In this document: positions 45,719 to 54,135 of the stretch, one piece after another
Layout: each line of letters begins with the position of its first letter
How positions within the stretch are numbered: position 1 is the first letter of the stretch
Assembly: GCA_019423125.1 (NCBI GenBank)
Contig: JAHZBZ010000006.1
Location: forward strand, 1-64,000
Length of the DNA: 64,000 nucleotides
DNA from: Bacillota bacterium
GTDB taxonomy: Bacteria; Bacillota; Clostridia; Christensenellales; Borkfalkiaceae
Direction: 5' to 3'
Translations under genes and position numbers: made by a program
Notes under the pieces: generated by a model
Told to the model about the DNA's origin: nothing
The model's database searches: none
Seen by the model: the letters and a program-made list of their open reading frames with translations, nothing else

Positions 45719-46356
45719 AAGAGCTTCTCGCCGCGCTGGAGGCAGGGCGGCACGAGCGCATCCCCGCGCTGGTCGAGGACAGCCTGACGCGCCATTCTCC
45801 GCAGGCGGTCTGCGACGCGCTCACGGAGGGGATGGGTCGCGTCTCCGCGCGCTACCGCGCGGGGGAGCTGTTCCTGCCCGAGGTGTTCGCCTGCGCGCGC
45901 GCGATGAACGCCGCGCTGACGGCACTTCGGCCCGCGCTCGGGAACAGGCGTTTTCTCGCCCGCGCCGCCGTCTGTACGGTGCGCGGCGATCTGCATGACG
46001 TGGGCAAGAACATCGTGAAGATGTTTCTGGAGAGCGCGGGATTCGAGACGGAGGACCTCGGCGTCGACTGCCCGCCCGAGCGCGTCGTGCGGGCGGCGCG
46101 GGAGGGCGCGCGGCTCGTTTGCCTCTCCTGCATGCTGACCACCGCCCTTCCCGCGATGGAAGAGACGGTCCGCGCTCTCGAGCGCGCGGGCGTGCGCGGG
46201 AGAATCAGGCTGATGGTGGGCGGCGCGAGCGTCACGCAGGCGTTTGCCGAGCGCATCGGCGCGGACGCCTACACCGAGGACGCCGCCGCGGCGGCGCAGA
46301 CCGCGCGCGCGTTTTTTGAGGAGGAAAGGGATGGAGCTCCGCGTAAAGACGGGTAA
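45715..46356 (+). CDS. Corrinoid (B12-binding) protein
   Basis: 213 residues, two domains: a helical cap (1-80, B12-binding 2 type, LFLPEVFACARAMNAAL) and a Rossmann-like cobalamin domain with GDLHDVGKNIV (91-101), H94 being the expected cobalt ligand. The size and layout match corrinoid subunits such as MtbC/MtaC-type methyltransferases. No methyltransferase subunit is adjacent; the next gene is a corrinoid-activating protein. It overlaps both neighbours. Confidence 0.9.
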   Translation: MKELLAALEAGRHERIPALVEDSLTRHSPQAVCDALTEGMGRVSARYRAGELFLPEVFACARAMNAALTALRPALGNRRFLARAAVCTVRGDLHDVGKNIVKMFLESAGFETEDLGVDCPPERVVRAAREGARLVCLSCMLTTALPAMEETVRALERAGVRGRIRLMVGGASVTQAFAERIGADAYTEDAAAAAQTARAFFEEERDGAPRKDG

Positions 46357-47734
46357 AACCGAGCGCGTTCTCCCCTTCGAGGAGGGGGAGACGCTTTTGT
46401 CCGCCCTCGCGAGGGGCGGTTTTTTGCTGCCCGCCGACTGCGGCGGCAGGGGCACCTGCGGCAAATGCCTCGTGCGCATCGAGGGGGAGCGCGCGCCCGT
46501 CCTCGCCTGCCGCACGCCCGCGCGCGCCTGCACCGTCCTCCTCGAAGGGGCTCTGCGCGCGACGGGGGAGGGCCTGTGCGGCGAGAGGACGCGCTTTTCG
46601 GGCGGCGGAGAGGGGTTTGCGCTGGCGGTGGACGTCGGCACGACCACGCTCGCCTATGCGCTCTGCGACCTCGCGGCGGGCAGGGTGATCGCGCGGGCGG
46701 CGGAGCGCAACGCCCAGGCGTCTTTCGGCGCGGACGTTCTCAGCCGCATCTCCGCCGCGGAGGCGGGGAACGCGGAAAAACTCTCCGACTGCGTGCGCGG
46801 TCAGATCGCGGCGCGCGCTGCGCGGTTTTCGCGCGAATGCGGCGCGCCCCTTCGCACGATCGCGGTCTGCGGCAACACCGCCATGCTCCATCTTCTGCGC
46901 GGCGCGCCCGTCGGCGGGCTTGCGCGCGCGCCCTTCGCGCCCGCCTTTTTGCGCGCGGAACGGCTCACCCTCGCGGGACTGCCCGCGCCCGTGCTCTTTC
47001 TGCCCTGCGCGTCCGCCTTTCTCGGCGCGGACGCGGTCGCGGCGGCAGTCGCGGCGGGGCTGGACGAGCGGGAGGGCGCGCTCGCCGACCTCGGCACGAA
47101 CGGCGAACTGCTCGTCAACGCGGGCGGGCAGATATACGGCGCTTCCGCGGCGGCGGGGCCCTGTTTTGAGGGCGCGAGCATCGAGTGCGGCATGGGCGGG
47201 CTCGCGGGCGCGATCTCGTCCGTCCGCGCGGAAAGGGGCAGGGTGGTCTATACGACGGTGGACGGCGCGCCCGCGCGCGGCATCTGCGGCGCGGGGCTGA
47301 TCGACGCGGTCGCGACCTTTCTGGACGCGGGCGTGATCGACGCCGGCGGCAGGATGCCCTGCGGCAGGGCGGACCTCGCCGAAGGGGTGTACCTGACGCA
47401 GAAGGACGTGCGCGCCTTCCAGCTCGCCAAGGCGGCGGTGCGCGCGGGGCTGGAAGTGCTCTTTGCGCGCGCGGGCAGGCGGTTCGACGACGTCTTCGTT
47501 GCGGGCGGGCTTGGATTTTACCTGAACGGGCAGTCCGCAAAGCGCGTGGGGCTGTTCCCCGCGCAGGCGCGCCTGCTCCCGCTCGGAAACGCGGCGCTGG
47601 ACGGCACGGCGGCTTGCCTGTTCGAAGGGGACGCGCTCGCGCGCGCGCAGGCGTTTGCCGACCGCGTGCAGACGCAGGAGCTCGCCTCGAACGAGAGTTT
47701 CAACGCGCTGTTTTTGCAATACATGGGATTTTAG
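46331..47734 (+). CDS. Corrinoid-activating Fe-S/ASKHA protein (RACo/RamA-like)
   Basis: 467 residues. N-terminal 2Fe-2S ferredoxin domain with C37, C43, C46 and C60 (CGGRGTCGKC...C), a linker, then an ASKHA-type ATPase with LAVDVGTTTLAYAL and the C-terminal FDDVFVAGGLGFYLN. This is the architecture of reductive activators that return Co(II) corrinoid to Co(I). Start: ATG after GAGGAAAGGG, overlapping the corrinoid protein gene by 26 bases. Confidence 0.88.
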   Translation: MELRVKTGKTERVLPFEEGETLLSALARGGFLLPADCGGRGTCGKCLVRIEGERAPVLACRTPARACTVLLEGALRATGEGLCGERTRFSGGGEGFALAVDVGTTTLAYALCDLAAGRVIARAAERNAQASFGADVLSRISAAEAGNAEKLSDCVRGQIAARAARFSRECGAPLRTIAVCGNTAMLHLLRGAPVGGLARAPFAPAFLRAERLTLAGLPAPVLFLPCASAFLGADAVAAAVAAGLDEREGALADLGTNGELLVNAGGQIYGASAAAGPCFEGASIECGMGGLAGAISSVRAERGRVVYTTVDGAPARGICGAGLIDAVATFLDAGVIDAGGRMPCGRADLAEGVYLTQKDVRAFQLAKAAVRAGLEVLFARAGRRFDDVFVAGGLGFYLNGQSAKRVGLFPAQARLLPLGNAALDGTAACLFEGDALARAQAFADRVQTQELASNESFNALFLQYMGF

Positions 47735-47759
47735 AGCGGCTCCGCCGCGGGAGGTCTTT

Positions 47760-49127
47760 ATGAAGCTCAACTATCGCTCCACCTTGCTCGTGGGGTTCGC
47801 CTTTTTCTCGATCACGCTGTTCTGGCAGGTGTACGACAGCATGATCCCGAAGGTTTTGGAAAACGTGTTCGGGTTCAGCAACACCATGCGCGGTTTCATC
47901 ATGGCGCTGGACAACATCGTGGCGCTGGCGATGCTCCCGCTGTTCGGGCACCTCTCCGACCGCACGAAGACGCGCTTCGGCAAGCGCACGCCGTACATCG
48001 TGTGCGGCACCGTCCTCTCGGCGGCGGCGTTCGTCGCGGTGGGGGTGTGCGCGAGCCCCGGCATGCTCGCGCCCTTCATCGCCGTGCTCGCGCTCGATCT
48101 GCTGTTCATGAGCTCTTACCGCTCTCCCGCGGTCGCGCTCATGCCCGACATCACGGTCAAGCCGCTGCGCAGCCGCGCCAACGCGATCATCAACCTGATG
48201 GGCGCGGTGGGCGGCATCCTCGCGCTCGTCATGATGATGGTGCTCGTCACCGACGAGCCCTCCTCCTACCTCTCCTCTTTTGTCGGGACGGCGATCGTCA
48301 TGCTCCTCTCGCTCGCGTTCTTTCTGATCTTCGTGCGCGAGAAGAAGCTGGTGCGCGCGCGCGAGGAAGAGGAAAAGCGGCTGGGCATCGCGGAGGACAA
48401 CGAGGAAGTTTCGGAAGGGGAAAAGGGCGCGCGCCCCGACCGCGCACAGCGCAGGAGCATGCTCTTTTTGCTCCTGTCCGTCGTGTTCTGGTTCATGGCG
48501 TACAACGCGGTCACTTCCTCTTTCTCGGTGTACGCACAGCTCGTGTGGGGGATCGGCGGCGGAGATTTCTCTCTTCCGCTCATGATCGCGAGCGGCGCGG
48601 CGATCGTCGCGTATGTGCCCGTCGGCATGCTCGCCGCGCGGCTGGGAAGGCGCAAGACCATCTTCGTCGGGCTCGGCTTTCTCTTCCTCGCCTTTCTCGG
48701 CGCGACGGTGTTCGGCACCACCTATTTCGGCTTCGACATCGACTTCTCGCACGGAAATTACTTTTCGGACGGCTGGTTCTACCTGATCTGCGTGTTCTTC
48801 GCGCTGTGCGGCATCGGCTGGGCGACCATCAGCGTCAATTCCTACCCGATGGCGGTGGAAATGAGCCGCGCGGGCAACGTCGGAAAGTACACGGGCTATT
48901 ATTACACCGCTTCCATGCTCGCGCAGTCTGTCACGCCCTTTATCTCGGGCATCCTGATGGACCTCGGCACCGCGGCGTTCGGCGCGCGTGAGGAGGGCAT
49001 GATGCTCCTCTTCCCGTATGCGCTCTTCTTCGTCCTGCTCGCGGCTCTCACGATGTGCTTCGTCCGCCACGGCGACGCGAGGCCGCCCGCACGCGCGGGG
49101 ATCGAGGCGTTCGACGTCGAGGACTAA
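47760..49127 (+). CDS. MFS transporter, GPH/sugar-porter type
   Basis: 455 residues with about twelve hydrophobic segments. The conserved loop GHLSDRTKTRFGKRTPYIV (about 61-79) is the hallmark of the glycoside-pentoside-hexuronide family and related sucrose-type symporters. A charged central loop (REEEEKRLGIAEDNEEVSE) separates the halves. Start: ATG after GGGAGG. 25 bases after the activator gene, likely co-transcribed; it might supply the substrate of a methyltransferase encoded elsewhere. Confidence 0.87.
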   Translation: MKLNYRSTLLVGFAFFSITLFWQVYDSMIPKVLENVFGFSNTMRGFIMALDNIVALAMLPLFGHLSDRTKTRFGKRTPYIVCGTVLSAAAFVAVGVCASPGMLAPFIAVLALDLLFMSSYRSPAVALMPDITVKPLRSRANAIINLMGAVGGILALVMMMVLVTDEPSSYLSSFVGTAIVMLLSLAFFLIFVREKKLVRAREEEEKRLGIAEDNEEVSEGEKGARPDRAQRRSMLFLLLSVVFWFMAYNAVTSSFSVYAQLVWGIGGGDFSLPLMIASGAAIVAYVPVGMLAARLGRRKTIFVGLGFLFLAFLGATVFGTTYFGFDIDFSHGNYFSDGWFYLICVFFALCGIGWATISVNSYPMAVEMSRAGNVGKYTGYYYTASMLAQSVTPFISGILMDLGTAAFGAREEGMMLLFPYALFFVLLAALTMCFVRHGDARPPARAGIEAFDVED

Positions 49128-49149
49128 GCTCTTTAAAAAGCGAAAAAAG

Positions 49150-49183
49150 CGCGCCTGCGCGGGGAGTCCCCCGCGCAGGCGCG
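49150..49183 (+). terminator. Terminator after the MFS gene
   Basis: 15-bp perfect stem CGCGCCTGCGCGGGG with loop AGTC; the right arm also starts the repeat that follows. Confidence 0.7.
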
Positions 49184-49325
49184 TCGGTTTTGCGAAAAAG
49201 AGAGGAGCGCGCCGCGCAGGCGCGTCGGTTTTGCGAAAAAGAGAGGAGCGCGCCGCGCAGGCGCGTCGGTTTTGCGAAAAAGAGAGGGGCGCGCCGCGCA
49301 GGCGCGTCGTCTTGCAAAAAGACAA
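49173..49325. repeat. 41-bp tandem repeat, about 3.5 copies
   Basis: Units start GCGCAGGCGCGTCG at 49173, 49214, 49255 and 49296. Followed by a terminator-like hairpin GGGGAGCGCCGCA/TGCGGCGCTCCCC at 49328-49355. Confidence 0.88.
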
Positions 49326-49327
49326 AA

Positions 49328-49355
49328 GGGGAGCGCCGCAGATGCGGCGCTCCCC
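49328..49355. terminator. Terminator
   Basis: 13-bp perfect stem with two-base loop, serving the MFS operon or the minus-strand small gene. Confidence 0.7.
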
Positions 49356-49410
49356 CCTTGTCATTGGTATGCCCGCGAAGCGAGCATGCGGGAAGGAGTC
49401 ATCGTATTTT

Positions 49411-49596
49411 TCAGAGCTTTCGCACGGAGATCTCGAACCTCTCCCCGTTCGTGAAACATACGTTCAGCCGCGCGTCACCCGCGTACTCCGCTTTCGCCGT
49501 GAAGAAATCCTCCACCAGCGGGAGAAGCTCTTCGGCAAAGTTGGAGCTCTCCACGGAGTACGCGTGCTTTCTTGTCTTTCGGATATCGTTGTTCAT
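49411..49596 (-). CDS. Small hypothetical protein
   Basis: 61 residues from the ATG at 49596, eleven bases after AGGAGG. Charged, helix then strand (SNFAEELLPLVEDFF, then LNVCFTNGERFEISVRKL). No family recognised. Divergent from queH with about 190 bases between. Confidence 0.6.
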   Translation of the reverse strand: MNNDIRKTRKHAYSVESSNFAEELLPLVEDFFTAKAEYAGDARLNVCFTNGERFEISVRKL

Positions 49597-49755
49597 ACGT
49601 TTTTCGCCCTCCTTCGGCGTTAGAAACAGTATATACCATTTTTCCGACATCGTAAAGGAAAACTCCGCAGGAAAAAACACTCTTCCTGCCGCTTCCTGTC
49701 TTTGTTTGTCATTTTTTGTCGAACGCGCTTTTTGCGCGGCAGACGGGCGCGTTTG

Positions 49756-49784
49756 TTGCCTTTTTTTTCGCGGCGTGCTATAAT
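49756..49784 (+). promoter_or_regulatory. Promoter of queH, leaderless arrangement
   Basis: TTGCCT-17-TATAAT. The -10 box ends six bases before the queH ATG (49791), so transcription should start at or next to the A of ATG. Confidence 0.7.
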
Positions 49785-49790
49785 GTGTGC

Positions 49791-50420
49791 ATGAATAAAC
49801 CCGACTACAACAGGTTGATGAAAGAGGAGATGAACGCGGCGCCGCAGGGTGCGCGCCTGCTCCTGCACAGCTGCTGCGGACCCTGTTCCTCGCGCTGTCT
49901 CGAGGCGCTTATCTCCCGCTTTTCGGTCACCGTCTTTTACTACAATCCCAACATCGCCGACCCCGCCGAATACGCCCTTCGCAGGCGCGAACAGCTCCGC
50001 TTTCTCGCCGAGACGGGCTGGGCGGACAGCCTCGACGCGCCTTACGACCCCGAACGCTTTCTCCGCTTGGTGCGCGGCATGGAAAAAGAGCCCGAGGGCG
50101 GCGCCCGCTGCGAAGTTTGCTTTCGCCTCCGCCTCGAAGAGACCGCCCGCGCCGCAAAGGAACACGGCTTTGCCTGTTTTGCGACCACTCTCTCCGTGAG
50201 CCCGCACAAGAACGCGCCCCTTCTCAACGCGATCGGCGAGGAGCTCTCTCGAAAATACGGCGTGCCCTGGCTGCATTCCGATTTCAAAAAGGAGAACGGC
50301 TATCTGCGCTCCGTTCAGCTCGCAAAGCAGCACGCGCTCTATCGCCAGAACTTCTGCGGCTGTCCCTTCTCCGCCCGCCCCGAACAAAAAAATTTCCCTT
50401 CCCCCTCGCAAAACATTTGA
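49791..50420 (+). CDS. queH: Epoxyqueuosine reductase QueH
   Basis: 209 residues. Last step of queuosine synthesis in tRNA. Cys motifs HSCCGPCSSRC near residue 25, CEVCFRLRLE (about 110) and CGCPFS near the end, as in QueH, which holds an Fe-S cluster. The start is the ATG at 49791, directly behind the -10 box and with no ribosome site; the extended frame to 49716 would begin upstream of the promoter and is excluded. No other que genes are in the window. Confidence 0.9.
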   Translation: MNKPDYNRLMKEEMNAAPQGARLLLHSCCGPCSSRCLEALISRFSVTVFYYNPNIADPAEYALRRREQLRFLAETGWADSLDAPYDPERFLRLVRGMEKEPEGGARCEVCFRLRLEETARAAKEHGFACFATTLSVSPHKNAPLLNAIGEELSRKYGVPWLHSDFKKENGYLRSVQLAKQHALYRQNFCGCPFSARPEQKNFPSPSQNI

Positions 50421-50467
50421 CGGGCGGGGAATTTTTTTGTATAATAAATGCAACTAATTTGGTTGCA
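50417..50467 (+). promoter_or_regulatory. Rrf2 promoter and operator
   Basis: TTGACG (50417-50422)-17-TATAAT (50440-50445), followed by the inverted repeat TGCAAC-N7-GTTGCA (50449-50467) over the start site. This fits autoregulation by the Rrf2 protein encoded next. Confidence 0.8.
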
Positions 50468-50508
50468 ATTACGGAAGGCGTCCCGAAGGGGGCGGAAGGA
50501 GAAGAAAA

Positions 50509-50934
50509 ATGAGGCTCTCGTCCAAATCGCAGTACGGGCTGAAGGCGTGTTACATCCTGGCGCTCAACTATCCCGAAAAGTGCGTGAGCGCGTCCTCTTT
50601 GGAAAAGGAGATCGCGGTCTCGGGAAAATACATCGAAAAGATCATGCGCATGCTCTCGGCGAAGGGCATCGTGCGGGCGGAGCGCGGGGTCTCGGGCGGG
50701 TACCGCCTGACGCGCGCGCCGGAGAAGATCACGATCGGCGACGTCGCGCGGGCGCTGGAGGACAACATGGAGATCGTGGACTGCGTGACCTTCTGCTGTC
50801 CCAACTGCGCGACGGGCGAGGTCTGGCGCCGCCTGTACGACGGCATCAACGGCGTGCTGGATTCGATGACGCTGCAATCCATGATCGACGACTACGGCAG
50901 GGAAGGCATCTGCAAATGCCGCCATGCGGGCTGA
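50509..50934 (+). CDS. Rrf2-family regulator (IscR-like)
   Basis: 141 residues. Winged helix (YGLKACYILALN, SGKYIEKIMRMLSAKGIVRA, GVSGGYRLTR), then C92, C96, C97 and C100 as candidate Fe-S ligands, and CKC near the end. Likely senses Fe-S status and controls the downstream nifS-iscU genes. Start: ATG after GAAGGAGAAGAAAA. Confidence 0.9.
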   Translation: MRLSSKSQYGLKACYILALNYPEKCVSASSLEKEIAVSGKYIEKIMRMLSAKGIVRAERGVSGGYRLTRAPEKITIGDVARALEDNMEIVDCVTFCCPNCATGEVWRRLYDGINGVLDSMTLQSMIDDYGREGICKCRHAG

Positions 50935-50946
50935 GAGGAAAAGAAA

Positions 50947-52137
50947 ATGAAAGAGATCTATTTTGACCACGCGGCGACGACGCCCGTCGATCCCCGCGTG
51001 CTGGAAAAGATGCTTCCCTTTTTTGCGGAGAATTTCGGAAACCCCAACTCCCAGCACCTGTTCGGCAGGCGCGCGGTGGAGGCGGTGGACGCCGCGCGCG
51101 ATGAGATCGCGCGCCTGTTGGGCGCAAAGCCCTCCGAGATCTACTTCACGTCGGGCGGCACCGAATCGGACAACTGGGCGATGCGCGGCGCGGCGCACGC
51201 GAACGCGCACAGGGGCAGACACCTCGTCGTGAGCCGTATCGAGCATCCCGCCATGCTCTCCACCGCGAAGGAGCTGGAAAAGGAGGGGTTCGAGGTCACA
51301 TACGTCCCCGTCGACGAATACGGCAGGGTAGACACGGATGCGTTTGCGGCTGCCCTGCGCGCGGACACGGTGTTCGCGGGCGTGATGACGGCGAACAACG
51401 AGATCGGCACTCTGCAGCCCGTGCGCGAGCTGTACGCGCTCTGCCGCGCGCGCGGCATTCCCTTCTTCACCGACGCGGTGCAGGCGGCGGGCATTCTGCC
51501 CGTAGACGCGTCCATGGCGGACATGATCTCCCTTTCGGGGCACAAGTTCTACGGCCCGAAGGGGGTAGGGGTGCTGTACGTGCGCACGGGTCTTAAACTC
51601 GGCAAGATCGTGACGGGCGGGCATCAGGAGCGCTCCATGCGCGGCGGCACGACCAACGTTCCGGGCGTGGTCGGGCTCGCCGAGGCGCTCCGCCTCGCCG
51701 TGCTGGAGCGGGAGCGCGACGCGGCGCACGAGCGCGCCCTTCGCGATCGGTTCGTCTCCCGCGTGCTCGCGGAGATCCCGTACGTCAAGTACAACGGGCA
51801 CCCGACCGAGCGCCTGCCAGGGAACGCGAATCTTTCCTTCCGCTATGTGGAGGGGGAGTCCCTGCTGTTCAGCCTCGACCTTGCGGGCATCGCCGTGTCC
51901 AGCGGCTCGGCGTGTTCTTCGGGTTCGCTGGAGCCCTCGCACGTCCTGCTCGCGACGGGCATGAGCGAGGGGCTTGCGCACGGCTCGCTGCGCTTCTCCT
52001 TCGGCAGGCACAACACCGCCGAGGAGGTCGATCTTGCGGTGGACAGGCTCAAAGAGATCGTCGTGCGGCTGCGCGCGCTCTCGCCGCTCTTCCCCAAAGA
52101 GCTTAAAAACGAAGTATACGAGAGAAAGGAGGACTGA
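50947..52137 (+). CDS. nifS: Cysteine desulfurase
   Basis: 396 residues, PLP enzyme that supplies sulfur for Fe-S clusters. YFDHAATTPVDPRVL start, SGHKFYGPKGVGVLY with the PLP lysine, and active-site cysteine in SSGSACSSGSLEPSHV (group-I type loop). Between rrf2 (12 bases) and iscU (3 bases), a common Clostridia layout. Confidence 0.95.
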   Translation: MKEIYFDHAATTPVDPRVLEKMLPFFAENFGNPNSQHLFGRRAVEAVDAARDEIARLLGAKPSEIYFTSGGTESDNWAMRGAAHANAHRGRHLVVSRIEHPAMLSTAKELEKEGFEVTYVPVDEYGRVDTDAFAAALRADTVFAGVMTANNEIGTLQPVRELYALCRARGIPFFTDAVQAAGILPVDASMADMISLSGHKFYGPKGVGVLYVRTGLKLGKIVTGGHQERSMRGGTTNVPGVVGLAEALRLAVLERERDAAHERALRDRFVSRVLAEIPYVKYNGHPTERLPGNANLSFRYVEGESLLFSLDLAGIAVSSGSACSSGSLEPSHVLLATGMSEGLAHGSLRFSFGRHNTAEEVDLAVDRLKEIVVRLRALSPLFPKELKNEVYERKED

Positions 52138-52140
52138 AAG

Positions 52141-52524
52141 ATGTACACGGAAAAGGTGATGGAGGCGTTCCGCAACCCGAAAAACGTGGGCGAGATAGAG
52201 AACTGCGACGGCATGGGCATGATCGGCAGCGAGGCGTGCGGCGACATCATGCAGGTGTTCCTGCGCGTGGAGGAGGGGGTCATCACGGACGCGAAGTTCA
52301 AGACCTTCGGCTGTGCCGCGGCGATCGCGACCTCTTCGACGGCGACGGAGATGATCAAGGGCAAGACGGTGGACGAGGCGCTCGAGCTGACCAACAAGAA
52401 GGTGGTGGAGGCGCTGGGCGGGCTCCCGCCGCAGAAGATCCACTGCTCGGTGCTCGCCGAACAGGCGATCCGCGCCGCCATCGAGGACTACAAAAAGCGG
52501 AGGGGCGAAGATGCGCAAGGCTGA
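52141..52524 (+). CDS. iscU: Fe-S cluster scaffold protein (IscU/NifU N-terminal type)
   Basis: 127 residues. The three scaffold cysteines appear in SEACGDIMQV, FGCAAAIATSS and IHCSVLAEQAI. It starts three bases after nifS stop. Overlaps the next gene by 14 bases. Confidence 0.95.
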   Translation: MYTEKVMEAFRNPKNVGEIENCDGMGMIGSEACGDIMQVFLRVEEGVITDAKFKTFGCAAAIATSSTATEMIKGKTVDEALELTNKKVVEALGGLPPQKIHCSVLAEQAIRAAIEDYKKRRGEDAQG

Positions 52525-53002
52525 CCGCGCGATCGAAGACGAGGCGGAGAGGTTGGAAGCGCTCCTCTCCTGCGACTGGCTCACCCTCTCGCTCGCGGAC
52601 GAGGACGGCGCGCCCTATTGCGTGCCGCTCAATTTCGGCGCGGAGAAAACGCGCGAGGGGGTCGCATTGTACTTTCACTGCGCGCGCGAGGGCAAAAAGC
52701 TCGATCTTCTGCGCGCGGACGGGCGCGTCGCCTTCTGCGCGGCGCGGCTGCACCGCGTCTTCAACAAAGGGGTGGCGCCCTGCGGCTGGACGAGCGATTA
52801 CACCAGCGTTTGCGGCAGGGGCGAGGCGGAGATCCTGCGCGGCGAAGCGGAGCGCCTGCACGGGCTCAAGGTGCTGATGCGCCATTACACGGACGAGCGG
52901 TTTTCGGACGAGAGCTTCGCGCCGCGCGCGCTCGCACTGTGCGAAGTGGTGCGCGTCCGCGTGCGCGAATGGACGGGCAAGCGCCTCGTGCGCCCGGAAT
53001 GA
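52511..53002 (+). CDS. Pyridoxamine 5'-phosphate oxidase-like flavin protein
   Basis: 163 residues, PNPOx-like split-barrel fold: CDWLTLSLADEDGAPYCVPLNF, then ALYFHCAREGKKLDLLR, then FCAARLHRV. Family members bind FMN or F420; the reaction here is not specified. Overlaps iscU, so probably part of the same operon. Confidence 0.75.
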   Translation: MRKADRAIEDEAERLEALLSCDWLTLSLADEDGAPYCVPLNFGAEKTREGVALYFHCAREGKKLDLLRADGRVAFCAARLHRVFNKGVAPCGWTSDYTSVCGRGEAEILRGEAERLHGLKVLMRHYTDERFSDESFAPRALALCEVVRVRVREWTGKRLVRPE

Positions 53003-53007
53003 CGAAA

Positions 53008-53160
53008 GGGCGGCGCGCAAAGGTTCCCTTTGCGCGCCGCCCGCGAGATGAGAGGGCAACGAGAGGCAAACGCCCGCCTGCGCAAAGGAATTTGCGCAGG
53101 CGGGCGTTTGCCTTGCCGCACGGTCTGCGGGCGCGGTTTTTTTGAAAAACCGCGCCCGCA
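53008..53160. terminator. Three consecutive perfect hairpins
   Basis: GGGCGGCGCGCAAAGG (53008-53042), GGCAAACGCCCGCCTGCGCA... (53065-53112, 22-bp arms, loop GGAA) and TGCGGGCGCGGTTTTT (53126-53160). They separate the convergent nifS operon and rsmA. The middle one shares its inner arm with 27180-27215. Confidence 0.75.
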
Positions 53161-53172
53161 GTGTCAAATTTG

Positions 53173-54006
53173 TCATTTTCCGAGCTCGAAGAGCAGGTCG
53201 GAAAGCGTTGCGAGCTGTTCGGGCGAGAGCGTCTCGCCGCGCGCCTTTTCGGGCACGCCCGCGCGCGCGAGCAGGTCCTGCGCTTCGGCGCGGCTGAGCG
53301 AGAAGGCGTTGACGAGGTTGTTTTCCAGCGTCTTGCGCCGCGAGAGAAAGGCGGCGCGCACGGTGTCGCGGTAGCACTTTTCGCTCTTTACGGGGATGCG
53401 TCCCTCCTCGAAATCCAGCCGCACGACGGCGCTGTCCACGTTGGGCACTGGCACGAACAGATTGCGCGGCACGTTGCGCACGATGGCGGCGGACGCCCTG
53501 CGCGCGACGGCGGCGGTGATCGCGCCGTATTCGGGGGTGCCCGCCTGTGCGCACAGCCGCTTTGCGACGTCGTCCTGCACCATGACGACGAGGCGCACCG
53601 CCTTTTTGCTCCCCTCGACGAACTTCATCAGAAGGGGGGTGGTGATGTAGTAGGGCAGGTTCGCGATGACGATGTAGGGGGGAAGCTCCGCCTCGACGGC
53701 GGAAAGGTCCGCCTTGAGGAAGTCCTGAAAGCGCACTTCGGCGTTGGGCACGTCCGCAAGCGTCTCCGCGAGCACGGGCCGCAGTTTCTCGTCTATCTCG
53801 TAGGCGATCACCCGCTTTGCCGTCTGCGCGATGGCGCGCGTCAGCGTCCCCGCGCCGCACCCGATCTCGAGCACGCAGCTCTCCGCGTCCGCGCCCGCGT
53901 CCGCGACGATCGCGCGCAGCAGGTTCGCGTCGGAGAGGAAGTTCTGCCCGAACTGTTTTTTGAAGGAAAAGCCGTGTTTTGCGAGCAGAAGCCGCAGATT
54001 TTCCAT
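53173..54006 (-). CDS. rsmA: 16S rRNA dimethyladenosine transferase
   Basis: 277 residues (KsgA). Methylates two adjacent adenosines in 16S rRNA. KKQFGQNFL and SAM-binding EIGCGAGTLTRAI, ANLPYYITTPLLMKF motif IV. Start: ATG at 54006 after GGGAGAGAAATT; an extension to 54093 is not needed. Downstream of the radical SAM and tatD genes on the same strand. Confidence 0.95.
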   Translation of the reverse strand: MENLRLLLAKHGFSFKKQFGQNFLSDANLLRAIVADAGADAESCVLEIGCGAGTLTRAIAQTAKRVIAYEIDEKLRPVLAETLADVPNAEVRFQDFLKADLSAVEAELPPYIVIANLPYYITTPLLMKFVEGSKKAVRLVVMVQDDVAKRLCAQAGTPEYGAITAAVARRASAAIVRNVPRNLFVPVPNVDSAVVRLDFEEGRIPVKSEKCYRDTVRAAFLSRRKTLENNLVNAFSLSRAEAQDLLARAGVPEKARGETLSPEQLATLSDLLFELGK

Positions 54007-54135
54007 AATTTCTCTCCCGTCCGTTGAAATATCCGCCCGCAGTTCGGGCATACTGTCAAAGAAGCGAGCGGGGAACTCCCGCCGCCGAGACAAATGAGAA
54101 AGGGAGACCGCTTTTTGCGCGGTTTCCCGATTTTT

